Below are positions 1 to 8,585 of a DNA stretch of 64,000 nt, one piece after another. Position numbers and translations under genes: made by a program. The notes below the pieces were generated by a model, which ran no database searches, was not told the origin of the DNA, and saw only the letters and a program-made list of their open reading frames with translations. Every line of letters starts with the position of its first letter. Position 1 is the stretch's first letter. This DNA is from Syntrophomonas sp. DTU019 (lineage in GTDB: Bacteria; Bacillota; Syntrophomonadia; Syntrophomonadales; Syntrophomonadaceae), in contig CAJYDM010000004.1 in the NCBI GenBank assembly GCA_913757435.1, positions 62,001-126,000 of the forward strand, written 5' to 3'.

Positions 1-1947
1 TAAGGGGAGAATCCCTTCGATGGATATCTGAGGGTGAACATCTTTGCGCATGAAATTTTTTATATTATTGGGCAGGTCTTCGCCGGTCAGGACATCCCGC
101 GGGATAGTCACTATCAAGCGCTCAATGACATTTTCCAATTCCCGGACATTGCCTGGCCAGTCGTAATTCATGAGTATATCGATGACATCAGGGAACAACT
201 CTTTTTTCATATCGTATTTCTTATTAAATAGCTTTATGAAGTGGGCTGCCAGCAGAGGTATCTCTTCCTTGCGGGCCCGTAGGGGCGGGACCTCGACCGG
301 CACCACGTTGAGGCGATAGTAAAGGTCTTCCCGGAACTGTTTATCGGCTACCAATTGTTTGATATCCCGGTTGGTGGCGGCGATTATGCGCACATCAATG
401 GGGATAGTCTTTTCCCCACCCACCCGGATTATTTCCTTATTTTGAATCACCCTCAACAGATTGGCTTGTAAACTGAAGGGCAGCTCGCTGATTTCATCCA
501 GGAGGATGGTTCCCCCATTGGCCAGTTCGAAGTAACCGGCCCGGCCTCCCTTTTTGGCCCCGGTGAAAGCTCCCGGGTCATAGCCGAATAATTCTGATTC
601 CAAAAGGTTTTTGGCAATAGCTCCGCAGTTTATCTTGATGAACGGGCCATTACGGCGTGGGCTGTTGATGTGGATGGTTTCGGCGATAAGTTCTTTGCCG
701 GTACCTGATTCCCCAGTGATCAGGACAGTTGACTTAACCTGAGCGATACGGATAACCTTGTCGAGCAATTCTTTCATTATCCGTGAACCGACAATTAGTT
801 TCTCAGTGTCGTACTGCATCTGCAGGGCCCGCAGCTCGGATTCATAATGTTTGCTCAGCCCCTGAGCCTGCTCCAGTTGTTGCTTAAGCTGCATCAGCTC
901 GGTGATGTCCCGGACATTGGAAACCACCCGGAATATCCGGCCTTTTCGATCAAACACAGGGGTACCGGTAGTCAGCGCGGTCCGCCCGGCCAAGGTCCGC
1001 TGTATGATGGTCACCGGTTTTCTCTCTTTCAGAACCAGGGCACTGACCGACTCCGATACGATGCCCCTTTCCCTCACCAAGTCCTCTACGTTGTGACCCA
1101 CCATTTCACTGGCCGGGACCCCGGTCAGTTTTTCAAAGGCCTCATTGACCCGAAGGGTGATGCCCTCGCCATTGGTCAGGTAGAGTCCGTCATAGGACGA
1201 CTCGATGATGGCATCCATTTCCCGATTTAGCTCCTTCACATTTTCCAGTTCTCTGGATATGTTTTCGAGTTCGGAGATATCCTGAAGAACCGCCACCGCC
1301 CCAATGATCTCTCCGTCTTCTAATATTGGGGTGCGGTTGGATATGAACAGTGAGTTCTTAAGCATAATCTTCTGTGCCGGTCTGGGGCAGCCGGTTACCA
1401 GCGTTTCTACCAGGCCGCTGTTGGGAATGACTTGCATGATTTCCTGGCCAATCACATCAACGCTTTTGATGTCCAGGAATTTCTCCGCGGCCCGGTTGAG
1501 CAAAGTTATCCGGGCGTTTTTGTCAATAGCTATGATGAGGTTATGTGTGGAATCCAGGATGGTCTGTAGTTCATTAGACAGGTACATGAAGGAGTTAAAA
1601 TAGGCATAGGCCAGGTCGCTGCGTGTGATCATGCCCACCACTTTATCCTGGTCGACTACCGGGAGCCGCCCCACACTTCTCTTGATAAGATCCCGCACCT
1701 GTTCATCGGGGTGGCCGGTAATTACGCTGGTGGCCATGATTTGATCGACTGTGGTATTGGGATCACCGTCCCCGGCCAATACCCGGTAGAGGTGGCTTTT
1801 GGTCAATAGCCCTACCATCCGGCCATGTTCGTCTATTACCGGGGCCCCATCAATTTCGTGATCTAAGAATATACGGCTGGCTTCCCGAATAGTATGCGCC
1901 AGGGTCAAAGTCACCGGTTCAGTGCTCATTATGTCAGACAGCTTCAT
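1..1947 (-). CDS. Sigma-54-dependent transcriptional activator with CBS pair and two PAS domains (3' end outside window)
   Basis: Enhancer-binding protein that would use ATP hydrolysis to open sigma-54 RNA polymerase complexes. The protein starts MKLSDIMSTEPVT; GTGAGG lies about 8 bases before the ATG. Domains in order: two CBS repeats (about residues 1-115, probably nucleotide or CoA-ligand sensing), PAS 1 (about 125-235), PAS 2 (about 245-360), then an AAA+ domain with Walker A GESGTGKE, the sigma-54 contact motif GAFTGA and Walker B GGTILLDEI. At least 649 codons are inside the window. The Fis-type DNA-binding helix expected at the C-terminus lies beyond base 1, so target recognition cannot be judged. 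Such CBS-PAS activators often control acyl-CoA or amino-acid fermentation operons in Clostridia; the target here is not visible. Confidence 0.95.
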   Translation of the reverse strand, partial: MKLSDIMSTEPVTLTLAHTIREASRIFLDHEIDGAPVIDEHGRMVGLLTKSHLYRVLAGDGDPNTTVDQIMATSVITGHPDEQVRDLIKRSVGRLPVVDQDKVVGMITRSDLAYAYFNSFMYLSNELQTILDSTHNLIIAIDKNARITLLNRAAEKFLDIKSVDVIGQEIMQVIPNSGLVETLVTGCPRPAQKIMLKNSLFISNRTPILEDGEIIGAVAVLQDISELENISRELENVKELNREMDAIIESSYDGLYLTNGEGITLRVNEAFEKLTGVPASEMVGHNVEDLVRERGIVSESVSALVLKERKPVTIIQRTLAGRTALTTGTPVFDRKGRIFRVVSNVRDITELMQLKQQLEQAQGLSKHYESELRALQMQYDTEKLIVGSRIMKELLDKVIRIAQVKSTVLITGESGTGKELIAETIHINSPRRNGPFIKINCGAIAKNLLESELFGYDPGAFTGAKKGGRAGYFELANGGTILLDEISELPFSLQANLLRVIQNKEIIRVGGEKTIPIDVRIIAATNRDIKQLVADKQFREDLYYRLNVVPVEVPPLRARKEEIPLLAAHFIKLFNKKYDMKKELFPDVIDILMNYDWPGNVRELENVIERLIVTIPRDVLTGEDLPNNIKNFMRKDVHPQISIEGILPL

Positions 1948-2004
1948 AATGAAAACCTCACAACTACGTTGGACGTATCTGGCTGTATTCTTCTGTTATT
2001 CCAT

Positions 2005-2034
2005 AGTATAGCACAAGCCGCCCTAAGCTTAGGG
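2005..2034 (-). promoter_or_regulatory. Palindrome overlapping probable promoter of the sigma-54 activator
   Basis: On the minus strand a TATACT -10-like hexamer (2005-2010) sits about 60 bases before the activator start. The expected -35 area is occupied by the perfect 14-bp palindrome CCCTAAGCTTAGGG (2021-2034). The -35 match itself is poor, which would suit a promoter that needs or is blocked by a dimeric regulator. That role is inference; only the palindrome and the -10-like box are seen. Confidence 0.4.
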
Positions 2035-2205
2035 AGTTATAATCCTGGCTGCGGCTTCAATATAGGCCAGTTGAGGACCCGATGAACAGGTTCTGATTAC
2101 TAAATACTATTCGGTTGCTGCTTAAACATGCCCCACCGACCATGAATCCAAAACCGCAAGATCATTGACGCACACATCTCGCTCACTCCCAATGTATTGG
2201 GGTTG

Positions 2206-2937
2206 CTACTTGAAAATGCGCTCCAATTCAACGTTCAGTCCCGGGAAAATAAACGACTGGACCAAATCAGACCCTTTGAAGGTGATGTGCTGGTCAAAAT
2301 CATTGTCCTTAAAAAGGTACACCAGAACCTCCCGGTTGAGCGGATTGACGATCCAGTATTCCTCCACCCCGCAGGACATATACAGGTCGAGTTTCTTGAT
2401 CAGGTCCAGGCGGCGGGTCCCTTCCGACAGGATCTCCACCACCAGGGCCGGCGTCCCCATATAATAGTCTTTCTCATTGAGGTGTTCCTGCAGATCGCAG
2501 ATAACCATGATGTCTGGCTGTACCACATTGATATTTTCGGGGTTCCGCCTGAGGGTGATATCGTATGGGGCTACGAAGGGAGCGCACTTTTTGCCTTGAA
2601 ACCAATTGTAAAAGATACCGAACAATTCGGTCAGAGCCAGCTGATGCCGGGTTTTGGGAGAAGACTGCAGGTAGATCTCGCCATCGATGTACTCGTATCT
2701 TTCTTCACTGTTCTCAGTTAGCTCCACAAATTCCTCAAAAGTTGCCTTGCGGCCCCCGTAGCTGAATTCTTTCGCCTTCTCGCCGACCATAATGGCTGCC
2801 GGCTTCTCAGCATCGTGTTTTATGGCTGACAATGTGGCTATTTCAAGGCCGTTGCGGGTAATGATGACATCTTCTTGAGCCGCCAGCATCAGATATTTGC
2901 CGAAATTATTCTGCACTTCGGTAGAGGGCACTTTCAT
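2206..2937 (-). CDS. Phd/YefM-type antitoxin domain fused to Uma2-family (PD-(D/E)XK) nuclease-like domain
   Basis: The start MKVPSTEVQNNFGKYL was chosen because AAGGAGG lies 7 bases upstream; a longer in-frame start 24 bases upstream has no such site. Residues 1-45 resemble Phd/YefM antitoxins (DNA-binding dimer, ITRNGLEIATL). The rest is Uma2/DUF820: acidic E/D pairs in VVQPDIMVICD and ALVVEILSEGTRRLD, a K-x-x-x-Y pattern, then GVEEYWIVNP. Uma2 proteins have a restriction-endonuclease fold and are usually stand-alone, expanded families; their biological role is poorly known. Having an antitoxin-like DNA-binding head on the same chain is unusual. No separate toxin gene is adjacent. Alternative: the head only provides autoregulation. 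Confidence 0.85.
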   Translation of the reverse strand: MKVPSTEVQNNFGKYLMLAAQEDVIITRNGLEIATLSAIKHDAEKPAAIMVGEKAKEFSYGGRKATFEEFVELTENSEERYEYIDGEIYLQSSPKTRHQLALTELFGIFYNWFQGKKCAPFVAPYDITLRRNPENINVVQPDIMVICDLQEHLNEKDYYMGTPALVVEILSEGTRRLDLIKKLDLYMSCGVEEYWIVNPLNREVLVYLFKDNDFDQHITFKGSDLVQSFIFPGLNVELERIFK

Positions 2938-3096
2938 CCGCCATCCTCCTTTTATAAACATATTAGCTAATTTAGCTAATTATATGGTAGCCAACTATTG
3001 CCGCAAATGCAAATCCAAACTTAATTTGTGTGTCATAATGGATATCAGGCATTGGGAGGATGGAATTGGCTTACGCTTATGTTAGAAACATGTTAA

Positions 3097-3231
3097 AGCA
3101 ATATTGTTCGGCAGGGTATTCATCAGCAAGAACTGGCCCGGGCGGTGGGCATAAGCAGACAGACCCTCTCCAAATACGAGCGCAGGCCATCCCCGGTGAT
3201 GAAAGGCCTGAAGGTGACAGCTATTCACTAA
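3097..3231 (+). pseudogene. Remnant of an XRE/Cro-CI helix-turn-helix regulator
   Basis: The frame ending at the TAA at 3229-3231 reads GIHQQELARAVGISRQTLSK followed by a YERR-P tail. This is a textbook recognition helix-turn-helix of the Cro/CI class. Upstream the frame is closed by a stop at 3094-3096, and no start codon with a ribosome site fits, so the N-terminus is lost. The C-terminal part after the HTH is also very short. It is best read as a decayed gene, although a tiny HTH protein from a non-standard start cannot be excluded. Confidence 0.6.
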
Positions 3232-3276
3232 CCAGTATTAAATAGTTTAAGTGTTAAAGAGACAGCCTGACCCGTC

Positions 3277-3480
3277 TTGGAGCAGTCGGATCAATTGAGA
3301 AAAAAGTGGGAAGATGAGGTGCGCCGCAGCATAGCCAAACAAGCTGACCAGAAAGAGCGCTGGTCAACCGTTTCCGATCTGGAAATCGCACGGCTTTATA
3401 CTCCAGAAGACATTCAAAACATGGACTTTACCAGTGACATTGGCTATCCCGGACAGTTCCCCTACCTGCCCGCCCTTTGA
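3277..3480 (+). pseudogene. N-terminal fragment of methylmalonyl-CoA mutase large subunit
   Basis: A 67-residue frame beginning with TTG has no clear ribosome site. Its text (KWEDEVRRSIAKQADQKERW, then SDLEIARLYTPEDIQNMD and GYPGQFPY) matches the extreme N-terminus of methylmalonyl-CoA mutase alpha subunits. In intact enzymes the next residues are the TRG substrate-pocket loop and then some 480 more residues; here the frame stops immediately after FPYLPAL. So the piece holds only the lead-in to the TIM barrel and cannot be an enzyme. It is probably a deletion or rearrangement scar. Intact copies would be expected elsewhere in a propionate or succinate metaboliser. Confidence 0.7.
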
Positions 3481-3603
3481 ATAAGTAATTTTCATTATGC
3501 CAATATGTACTGTATAGTTTATAGGCATCATATGGGTATATCTTACAGTAGCACAGCTATCCGAGTCATGCCATTAGTTTGAACGGCTCAAAGCGATAAG
3601 GGT

Positions 3604-5343
3604 TTAATACCAGTCAACTGCAACTATTTTCGGGGTTGAGCCGTTATGATCGACACGGAATTCAATTTGGTAAGTTCGCCTTTTTTCAGTGTCGGTGATT
3701 TGCCCGCTTGTCAGCAACTTTTCCAGAGCGGAATCATAGTCCAGTCCCAGAGCCTTTGCCTTGGCAAGGAGAAACTTCTCATTTACCCCTGGCTCATAAT
3801 AGCCCTTCACATCAAAGCCGTATTCATTGGCGATAGCAGTGTAATAGATGTAATCTCCCCCATTACGCTGTTTTAATTCGACCAGGTCGTAAACCATGGT
3901 ATCAGTATTATAGCTTTCCGGCCAGGGCGAATAACTTTTACCGTCAAACTGTACAAATTTAGGGTAAGTCTGGTGTATTAGAGGCGGATATACATCATCA
4001 GGTGCGGCAAATACTTTACGCAGCCGCGCCTCCGCCTGATATGGAGACAATGACTCGGGGAAAGAACCAAATTCACCGGTCCAGGTAAAGAGCATATAAG
4101 AGATGGCGGCGCCTGTAGATTCAAAATCAAACCAATTTACTTCAGGCATAAAGAAAAGGCGGTAATCTTCACCCATCTGATTGAAGTCCCGTTTTATATC
4201 ATCAGTTATCTCTATCTTCCCTGCATTGCTAACAGGGCTGTTTTTAATCGCTGTCAACAAATCGTCAATAGCCGGAGGGTTGTAGTCGGCAGCCAGGCCT
4301 TGCCAATCGATATCCTTGTTTGTTCTTACTATCTTCCCTGCTCCGGCTTGAGCCGGCCATGATTCCAGAACCACCCCGGGATATGATATCCATATTTGCA
4401 GTTCGTCTCCCGGCTGCAATTGGCTTTCTGACAGTTGGATGTTATTTGCATCAGTTATTATTGTCTCCGGGCTTATGGCAAAATAAAACCGGGTGGGTTG
4501 ATCAGAATAACCGCCTAAAACCCCTTCTACCAGTATTGAACCGGGTTCTTTAGACAGAATTTGCGCCGTACCAAAAGGTTTGAGGAAATATTCGACCATA
4601 TCCATCCTGCTCCCGTCCTTGGCGCTTTCAGTAAAGACCCTTAATATATAAGCCTCACTCAAATCACCCTCGATGGAGAAACTGAAGTCCCCCCAGTCTG
4701 GCGCCCCAATAGAGGCAGTAGTAAAGCCATTAAATAGAACTTTATCATTTTTATCAGTTACTTCGTAAAGTACGTTGGCCTCCCAAACCCTGGCAGTTCC
4801 AGTAACAGTTAATTGTTTGGGGGAGCAGATATGATTATTGATTTTGATATTTGCATCGCCAGGTTTATTGGCCGGATCAAATTCAACTAATGCGGTTCTT
4901 TCCTGGGGCATCCAGGTAACCTGGGCATGCAAGGCTTCACTTATAAATCTAAGCGGTACGTAAGTACGGTTTTTAATGATGCGGGCAGGTACTTCCATAT
5001 TGATTTTTTCACCGTTTATCTCAGCGCTCGGTTCATTGATGGTTAGCTCAAGGCTGTCTTGATCTTTATTTATCATAACTTTATTCTCCGCGGCCAACCA
5101 TTCCACATGTGCTCCCAGTTGCTCAGCCAGGCTTCTGACTGGTATCAGGATTCTATCCTGTTCAATTATTGGGGGCACAGAACCTGCCAGTGCTTCTCCA
5201 TTAACAACGATGTTTATACCGGAACTAACTAGTGGCTGCAGCACAGGCGGATGTTCGCCAGTCTCCCCCACGGTTACACTGGCTAAGAGCAGAGTAAAAC
5301 CAATTGCCAAAACTATAATTCTAACCATTTTGCTTCTTTTCAC
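3604..5343 (-). CDS. Secreted protein with copper-amine-oxidase-like N-terminal domain and Gmad2-like Ig domain
   Basis: The start is taken as GTG at 5341-5343 because AGGAGG (5351-5356) is 7 bases away; the ATG two codons earlier is only one base from it. A signal peptide follows (KMVRIIVLAIGFTLLLASVT). Next comes a CuAO-N/stalk-type domain (about residues 35-165) with the paired signatures RILIPVRSLAEQLGA and RTYVPLRFISEALHA, then a Gmad2-like immunoglobulin domain (INNHICSPKQLTVTG, about 170-265). The last 310 residues are not recognised. CuAO-N domains in Clostridia serve as cell-surface modules and do not imply amine oxidase activity. The gene is monocistronic and convergent with the upstream remnants. 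Confidence 0.85.
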   Translation of the reverse strand: MKRSKMVRIIVLAIGFTLLLASVTVGETGEHPPVLQPLVSSGINIVVNGEALAGSVPPIIEQDRILIPVRSLAEQLGAHVEWLAAENKVMINKDQDSLELTINEPSAEINGEKINMEVPARIIKNRTYVPLRFISEALHAQVTWMPQERTALVEFDPANKPGDANIKINNHICSPKQLTVTGTARVWEANVLYEVTDKNDKVLFNGFTTASIGAPDWGDFSFSIEGDLSEAYILRVFTESAKDGSRMDMVEYFLKPFGTAQILSKEPGSILVEGVLGGYSDQPTRFYFAISPETIITDANNIQLSESQLQPGDELQIWISYPGVVLESWPAQAGAGKIVRTNKDIDWQGLAADYNPPAIDDLLTAIKNSPVSNAGKIEITDDIKRDFNQMGEDYRLFFMPEVNWFDFESTGAAISYMLFTWTGEFGSFPESLSPYQAEARLRKVFAAPDDVYPPLIHQTYPKFVQFDGKSYSPWPESYNTDTMVYDLVELKQRNGGDYIYYTAIANEYGFDVKGYYEPGVNEKFLLAKAKALGLDYDSALEKLLTSGQITDTEKRRTYQIEFRVDHNGSTPKIVAVDWY

Positions 5344-5650
5344 TGCCATACCTCCTGGTACCAATTTAATTAAGACTACGCTCTTTCTCGTATTTGTCTT
5401 ACATGCGGCCAAAAGGCTGCCGATTATGATATTTATGTAAAGGGTGTCAACCTGACATTTTCTATCTTCTTTGATGGCATCAGCGGATTGAGTATATTTG
5501 CAGCATCTGCTCCCCTTTTGAAATCTCACCAACACGTTTCTCGGGGGCCGAACACTTTTGCACCGTTGGATACCTGGACAGATTCGATGTCCCTGCTATC
5601 AAAGAAGGATTATCTCCTTTTCTGGCGAAAAATATAGAAAAAAAGAATAG

Positions 5651-5743
5651 TCTCCGAGCCTGTGTACCTAAAGGTTGCTCCAAGGTATTCAGGCCGTTAG
5701 GGTAAGCCGGGAAACTGACTTGCCTCCCAGTGTGGAAAGGAGA
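5651..5743 (+). promoter_or_regulatory. Moco/Tuco-family riboswitch (molybdenum or tungsten cofactor)
   Basis: The core reads GCCTCCCAGTGTGGAAAGGA (5722-5741), which matches my memory of the conserved 3' part of the Moco motif in the E. coli moaA leader. It is preceded by CCGGGAAACTGACTTGCC. Visible pairings: P1 TCTCC (5651-5655) with GGAGA (5739-5743); P2 GCCTG (5658-5662) with CAGGC (5690-5694); a GTAAG/CTTGC helix enclosing CCGGGAAAC (5702-5721). It lies about 330 bases upstream of an operon containing modD and fmdE homologues, which fits a cofactor-responsive switch. Assignment to Moco versus Tuco (tungsten) subtype is not possible by eye. Confidence 0.82.
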
Positions 5744-5762
5744 TAAGCGGAATCGTCCCTGT

Positions 5763-5791
5763 GGGGCGGACTGTTTGTCGCAGTCCGCCCC
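5763..5791 (+). terminator. Strong GC hairpin directly after the riboswitch
   Basis: GGGGCGGACTG pairs perfectly with CAGTCCGCCCC (11 bp) around a 7-base loop TTTGTCG, only 20 bases after the riboswitch. It lacks a good T-run (CTTATCC follows). It may be part of the expression platform or a stabilising or processing hairpin. Confidence 0.55.
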
Positions 5792-5890
5792 TTATCCATA
5801 TCAGGCCATCACTCAGCGACTAGTTTAAACCAGAAAATCAAGCTGTAGTTTGCTGATATGTATAAGATGAGGCTGCTTATTGGTGGTAGC

Positions 5891-5927
5891 GCCCGGAGAT
5901 CCTTTCTGCCGGGCCTTGTTATTTTTT
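5891..5927 (+). terminator. Rho-independent terminator/attenuator between riboswitch and operon
   Basis: GCCCGG (5891-5896) pairs with CCGGGC (5909-5914), extended inside by AGA/TCT with one bulged G, and is followed by TTGTTATTTTTT. It lies between the riboswitch and the first gene at 6070, the place expected for a termination-type expression platform. The linker to the riboswitch is longer than usual, so a regulated role is inference. Confidence 0.6.
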
Positions 5928-6069
5928 CAGCAAACCAGGAGCCAAGGAGGTGTTGTTTAAGATTTCGGCATGATCAATGGTTTATTATTAGGTATCCTAA
6001 ATGGTGCCAAACGATCAACCAGAGAGTTGACGCATCCGCAATACATGTTTGTACAAAAGGATGGCAGAA

Positions 6070-6777
6070 ATGATCGAATTGAGGAATATCAGCAAAAGCT
6101 ATGATGATTTAGGGGTCTTAAAAAATCTCTCGTTTAGCTTCCGTGCCGGGGAGTTCGTGTGCATTTGTGGCCCCTCAGGAATCGGCAAGACCACCTTACT
6201 GCAATTGATCGCCGGTTTGGAACAACCCGACTCTGGCAGCATCCACTACCAGAGTCACAAGCTTGCTTACGTATTCCAGGAACCCCGCTTAATCCCCTGG
6301 TGCAATGTAATCGAAAACATCGAAATCGGGCTGCACGCCTTAATGCCCCAGGACAAGCCTTTACGACGCAAGACCTGTAATCAATTGGCTCTGCAAGTAG
6401 GTCTGGATGGCTTCCAGCATTACTACCCGGCTCAATTGAGTGGGGGCATGAAACAGCGAGTGTCCCTGGCCCGGGCCTTTGCTGTCGACCCGGACATACT
6501 ATTGCTGGATGAACCATTCAGTTCCCTCAATGATGAACTGCGCGAAGTTATGTGCCGCTATTTGATCGACCTGCTGGCCGCCAAACCCCGCACCTCGATA
6601 ATGGTAACTCATAACATCGATGAAGCGGTGCGTTTGGCCGACCGTATCATTTTTCTTCAGCATCGTCCCTGTAAAATCGTACTGGATCACACCATCAAGG
6701 TTGCCCTGTCTGATCGTAATTGGAAATACCGCATGGAACAGATCGAACTGATGCAAACGTTGACAATGACTGACTAG
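6070..6777 (+). CDS. NitT/TauT-type ABC transporter ATP-binding protein
   Basis: Cytoplasmic ATPase of an importer. The start at 6070 (MIELRNISKSYDD) is favoured because AAAAGG sits 9 bases upstream; TTG at 6049 and ATG at 6061 are poorly placed. Walker A is GPSGIGKTT, the Q-loop FQEPRLIPW, the signature LSGGMKQR, Walker B ILLLDEPF and the switch histidine VTHNIDEA. The short length (235 aa) and the R-L-I-P-W Q-loop are typical of SsuB/TauB/NrtD/ThiZ-like ATPases, not of ModC, which carries an extra C-terminal molybdate-binding domain. First gene of the riboswitch-controlled operon; 15 bases separate it from the binding-protein gene. Confidence 0.95.
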   Translation: MIELRNISKSYDDLGVLKNLSFSFRAGEFVCICGPSGIGKTTLLQLIAGLEQPDSGSIHYQSHKLAYVFQEPRLIPWCNVIENIEIGLHALMPQDKPLRRKTCNQLALQVGLDGFQHYYPAQLSGGMKQRVSLARAFAVDPDILLLDEPFSSLNDELREVMCRYLIDLLAAKPRTSIMVTHNIDEAVRLADRIIFLQHRPCKIVLDHTIKVALSDRNWKYRMEQIELMQTLTMTD

Positions 6778-6792
6778 TAAGGGGAGGATAAA

Positions 6793-7812
6793 ATGAACAT
6801 TCGAGTGAAAAAAATTCTGGCTGGCTTAATAGTAATGACACTGTTTTTGGGACTGGCCGGTTGCTCCCAGGTTCAGGCACCGGCTACCGCTCCGGCCCCG
6901 ACCGCAAAGATCGAACAGGTGACCATCGCCGCTTCCCAGGGCTCAGGCAGCTATCCGCTGGCACCCCTGGTGGAGAACAATGCCTTAAAGGACATTGCTG
7001 ATAAAACCGTCATCGAACCCTGGGTCACCAGTGAACAACTATCTGCTATGATCACTTCCAACCAGGCCCAATTTGTAGTAGGGCCCATAACCAATGCCTT
7101 GATGCTCTACAATAAAGGGGCGAATGTGAAGCTGGTCAATGTCGCTGTTTGGGGCATGCTGTATATTTTGAGTGCCGACGACAGCGTGAAGAGTATTGCC
7201 GACCTTAAAGGGAAAACGATTGCGGTAACCGGTGGTCTCACCTCATACCACGGCAATCTGTTAAGGTATGTCCTCATCCAGAACAACCTTGATCCGGAGA
7301 AAGACCTGACCATCGTCAATATGGATATGGCTGAGTCCTCGGCACAACTAGCTACCGGCGGTATCAAATTAGCATTATCCAATGAGCCCAATTCCACCGT
7401 AACTATTGATAATGCCAAAAAAGGCAATGTTACCGTGACCAGGGCTATTGACTTACAAAAAGAATGGGCCAAGGCGGTGGGCGATGAAAACGCCCGCATT
7501 CCTCAAGCCGGTCTGATGGTGGTGGGTGACCATGCCCAGAACCAGGCCCTGGTTACAGCAGCAAGGGACAAATATCATGAGAGCGCCAAATGGGTCAACG
7601 AAAACCCTGCCCAGGCCGGTCCCCTGGTGGAAAAATATTTCCCCAAGATGAAAGGTGCTGCGGTGGAAAAATCCCTTCCCTTTGCCGGACTTAACCCCGT
7701 GGCAGCCAGCGAATGCAAAGAGGAGATCAATGCTTTCTTGACCGAGTATCTGAAGGTGGCTCCCCCGGCATCGATAGGGGGCAAAATGCCTGATGATGGC
7801 TTCTATTATTAG
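6793..7812 (+). CDS. Substrate-binding lipoprotein of the riboswitch-linked ABC transporter (NMT1/SsuA-like)
   Basis: AAGGGGAGG lies just before the ATG. Residues 1-24 form a lipoprotein signal with lipobox LAGC (Cys24), followed by a flexible Pro/Ala/Thr linker. The mature part (about residues 35-339) has the two-lobe pattern of NitT/TauT binding proteins: VTIAASQGSGSYPLAP at the start, MITSNQAQFVVGPITNALM in lobe 1 and SIADLKGKTIAVTGG at the hinge. It is not a ModA- or TupA-type oxyanion protein. The ligand cannot be read from sequence; riboswitch and neighbours suggest something linked to Mo/W cofactor metabolism. Confidence 0.92.
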   Translation: MNIRVKKILAGLIVMTLFLGLAGCSQVQAPATAPAPTAKIEQVTIAASQGSGSYPLAPLVENNALKDIADKTVIEPWVTSEQLSAMITSNQAQFVVGPITNALMLYNKGANVKLVNVAVWGMLYILSADDSVKSIADLKGKTIAVTGGLTSYHGNLLRYVLIQNNLDPEKDLTIVNMDMAESSAQLATGGIKLALSNEPNSTVTIDNAKKGNVTVTRAIDLQKEWAKAVGDENARIPQAGLMVVGDHAQNQALVTAARDKYHESAKWVNENPAQAGPLVEKYFPKMKGAAVEKSLPFAGLNPVAASECKEEINAFLTEYLKVAPPASIGGKMPDDGFYY

Positions 7813-8557
7813 GCTGTTTACGGAACGCAAATATTACATTTTGGGTATAGTCATTTTGGTGGCGGGATGGCAGGCCCTGGCTATGGCCTCCCATCCCCTC
7901 ATCGTGGCTTCGCCCCTGTCCACCATAACCGCTTTTTTAGATATGCTGAATAGCGGCGAATTGGGTAAAAGCTTGGTGGTTACCCTTAAGCGACAGCTGC
8001 TGGGTCTTGCCCTGGGTGTTGTGGCAGGTACTTTTTTAGGTGTATTGGGGGGACTGAAGCACGCACTGGACAGCATGATAATGCCTGCCATCAATGCCGT
8101 CCTGGCCACCCCCAGCGTCATATTCGTAGTCATTGCCATGGTGTGGTTTGGTCAGGGCAGCACTCAGGTTATTTTTGTGACCGCTCTGCTAATCACCCCC
8201 ATAATGTATCTCAACTCGGTCAAAGGGATACATTCTATAGACAGCCAATTGCTGCAGATGGCCACAGTATACCAGGTTCCCGGGAGAGTGCGGATGCTGA
8301 AGCTATACCTGCCCGGGTTGCTAAATGGCTTTATCGCCGGTTTTTCTCTGAGTGTGGCCTCATCTTTGAGAATCACCATAATGGCTGAACTGTTGGGAGC
8401 CCAAAATGGTATTGGCAATGCCATTTTCATAACCCGGAGTTATCTTGAGACCGACAAGCTGTTCGCCTGGACCATAACCCTGATCATACTGGTGGCCATT
8501 ATGGAAACGGTAGTCTTCAATCCTCTGCACAAATACAGTAAGAAATGGCAAGCCTGA
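7793..8557 (+). CDS. ABC transporter permease (BPD_transp_1, NitT/TauT type)
   Basis: It overlaps the binding-protein gene by 20 bases and has no strong ribosome site of its own, so translational coupling is likely. It has about six membrane helices, a first one at YYILGIVILVAGWQALAM, and the cytoplasmic EAA-like loop at ATVYQVPGRVRMLKLYLPG, which contacts the ATPase. Length 254 aa is normal for the family. With the two genes before it, it makes a complete importer (homodimeric permease expected). Confidence 0.93.
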   Translation: MMASIIRLFTERKYYILGIVILVAGWQALAMASHPLIVASPLSTITAFLDMLNSGELGKSLVVTLKRQLLGLALGVVAGTFLGVLGGLKHALDSMIMPAINAVLATPSVIFVVIAMVWFGQGSTQVIFVTALLITPIMYLNSVKGIHSIDSQLLQMATVYQVPGRVRMLKLYLPGLLNGFIAGFSLSVASSLRITIMAELLGAQNGIGNAIFITRSYLETDKLFAWTITLIILVAIMETVVFNPLHKYSKKWQA

Positions 8558-8585
8558 TTTTTACCAGGCAATGGAGGGATATAAT

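Noticed and set aside
847-1603. Several plus-strand open frames of 60-130 codons
   Set aside because: They lie antisense to the PAS/CBS part of the sigma-54 activator, have no ribosome sites and low-complexity or unnatural composition; they are shadows of the real gene.
5480-5683. 67-codon minus-strand frame with MEQPLGTQARRLFFF start
   Set aside because: It runs through the riboswitch in antisense and has no ribosome site or family resemblance.
5858-6073. 71-codon frame upstream of the ABC ATPase gene
   Set aside because: It overlaps the attenuator hairpin, has no ribosome site and no recognisable protein; the region fits a leader RNA.
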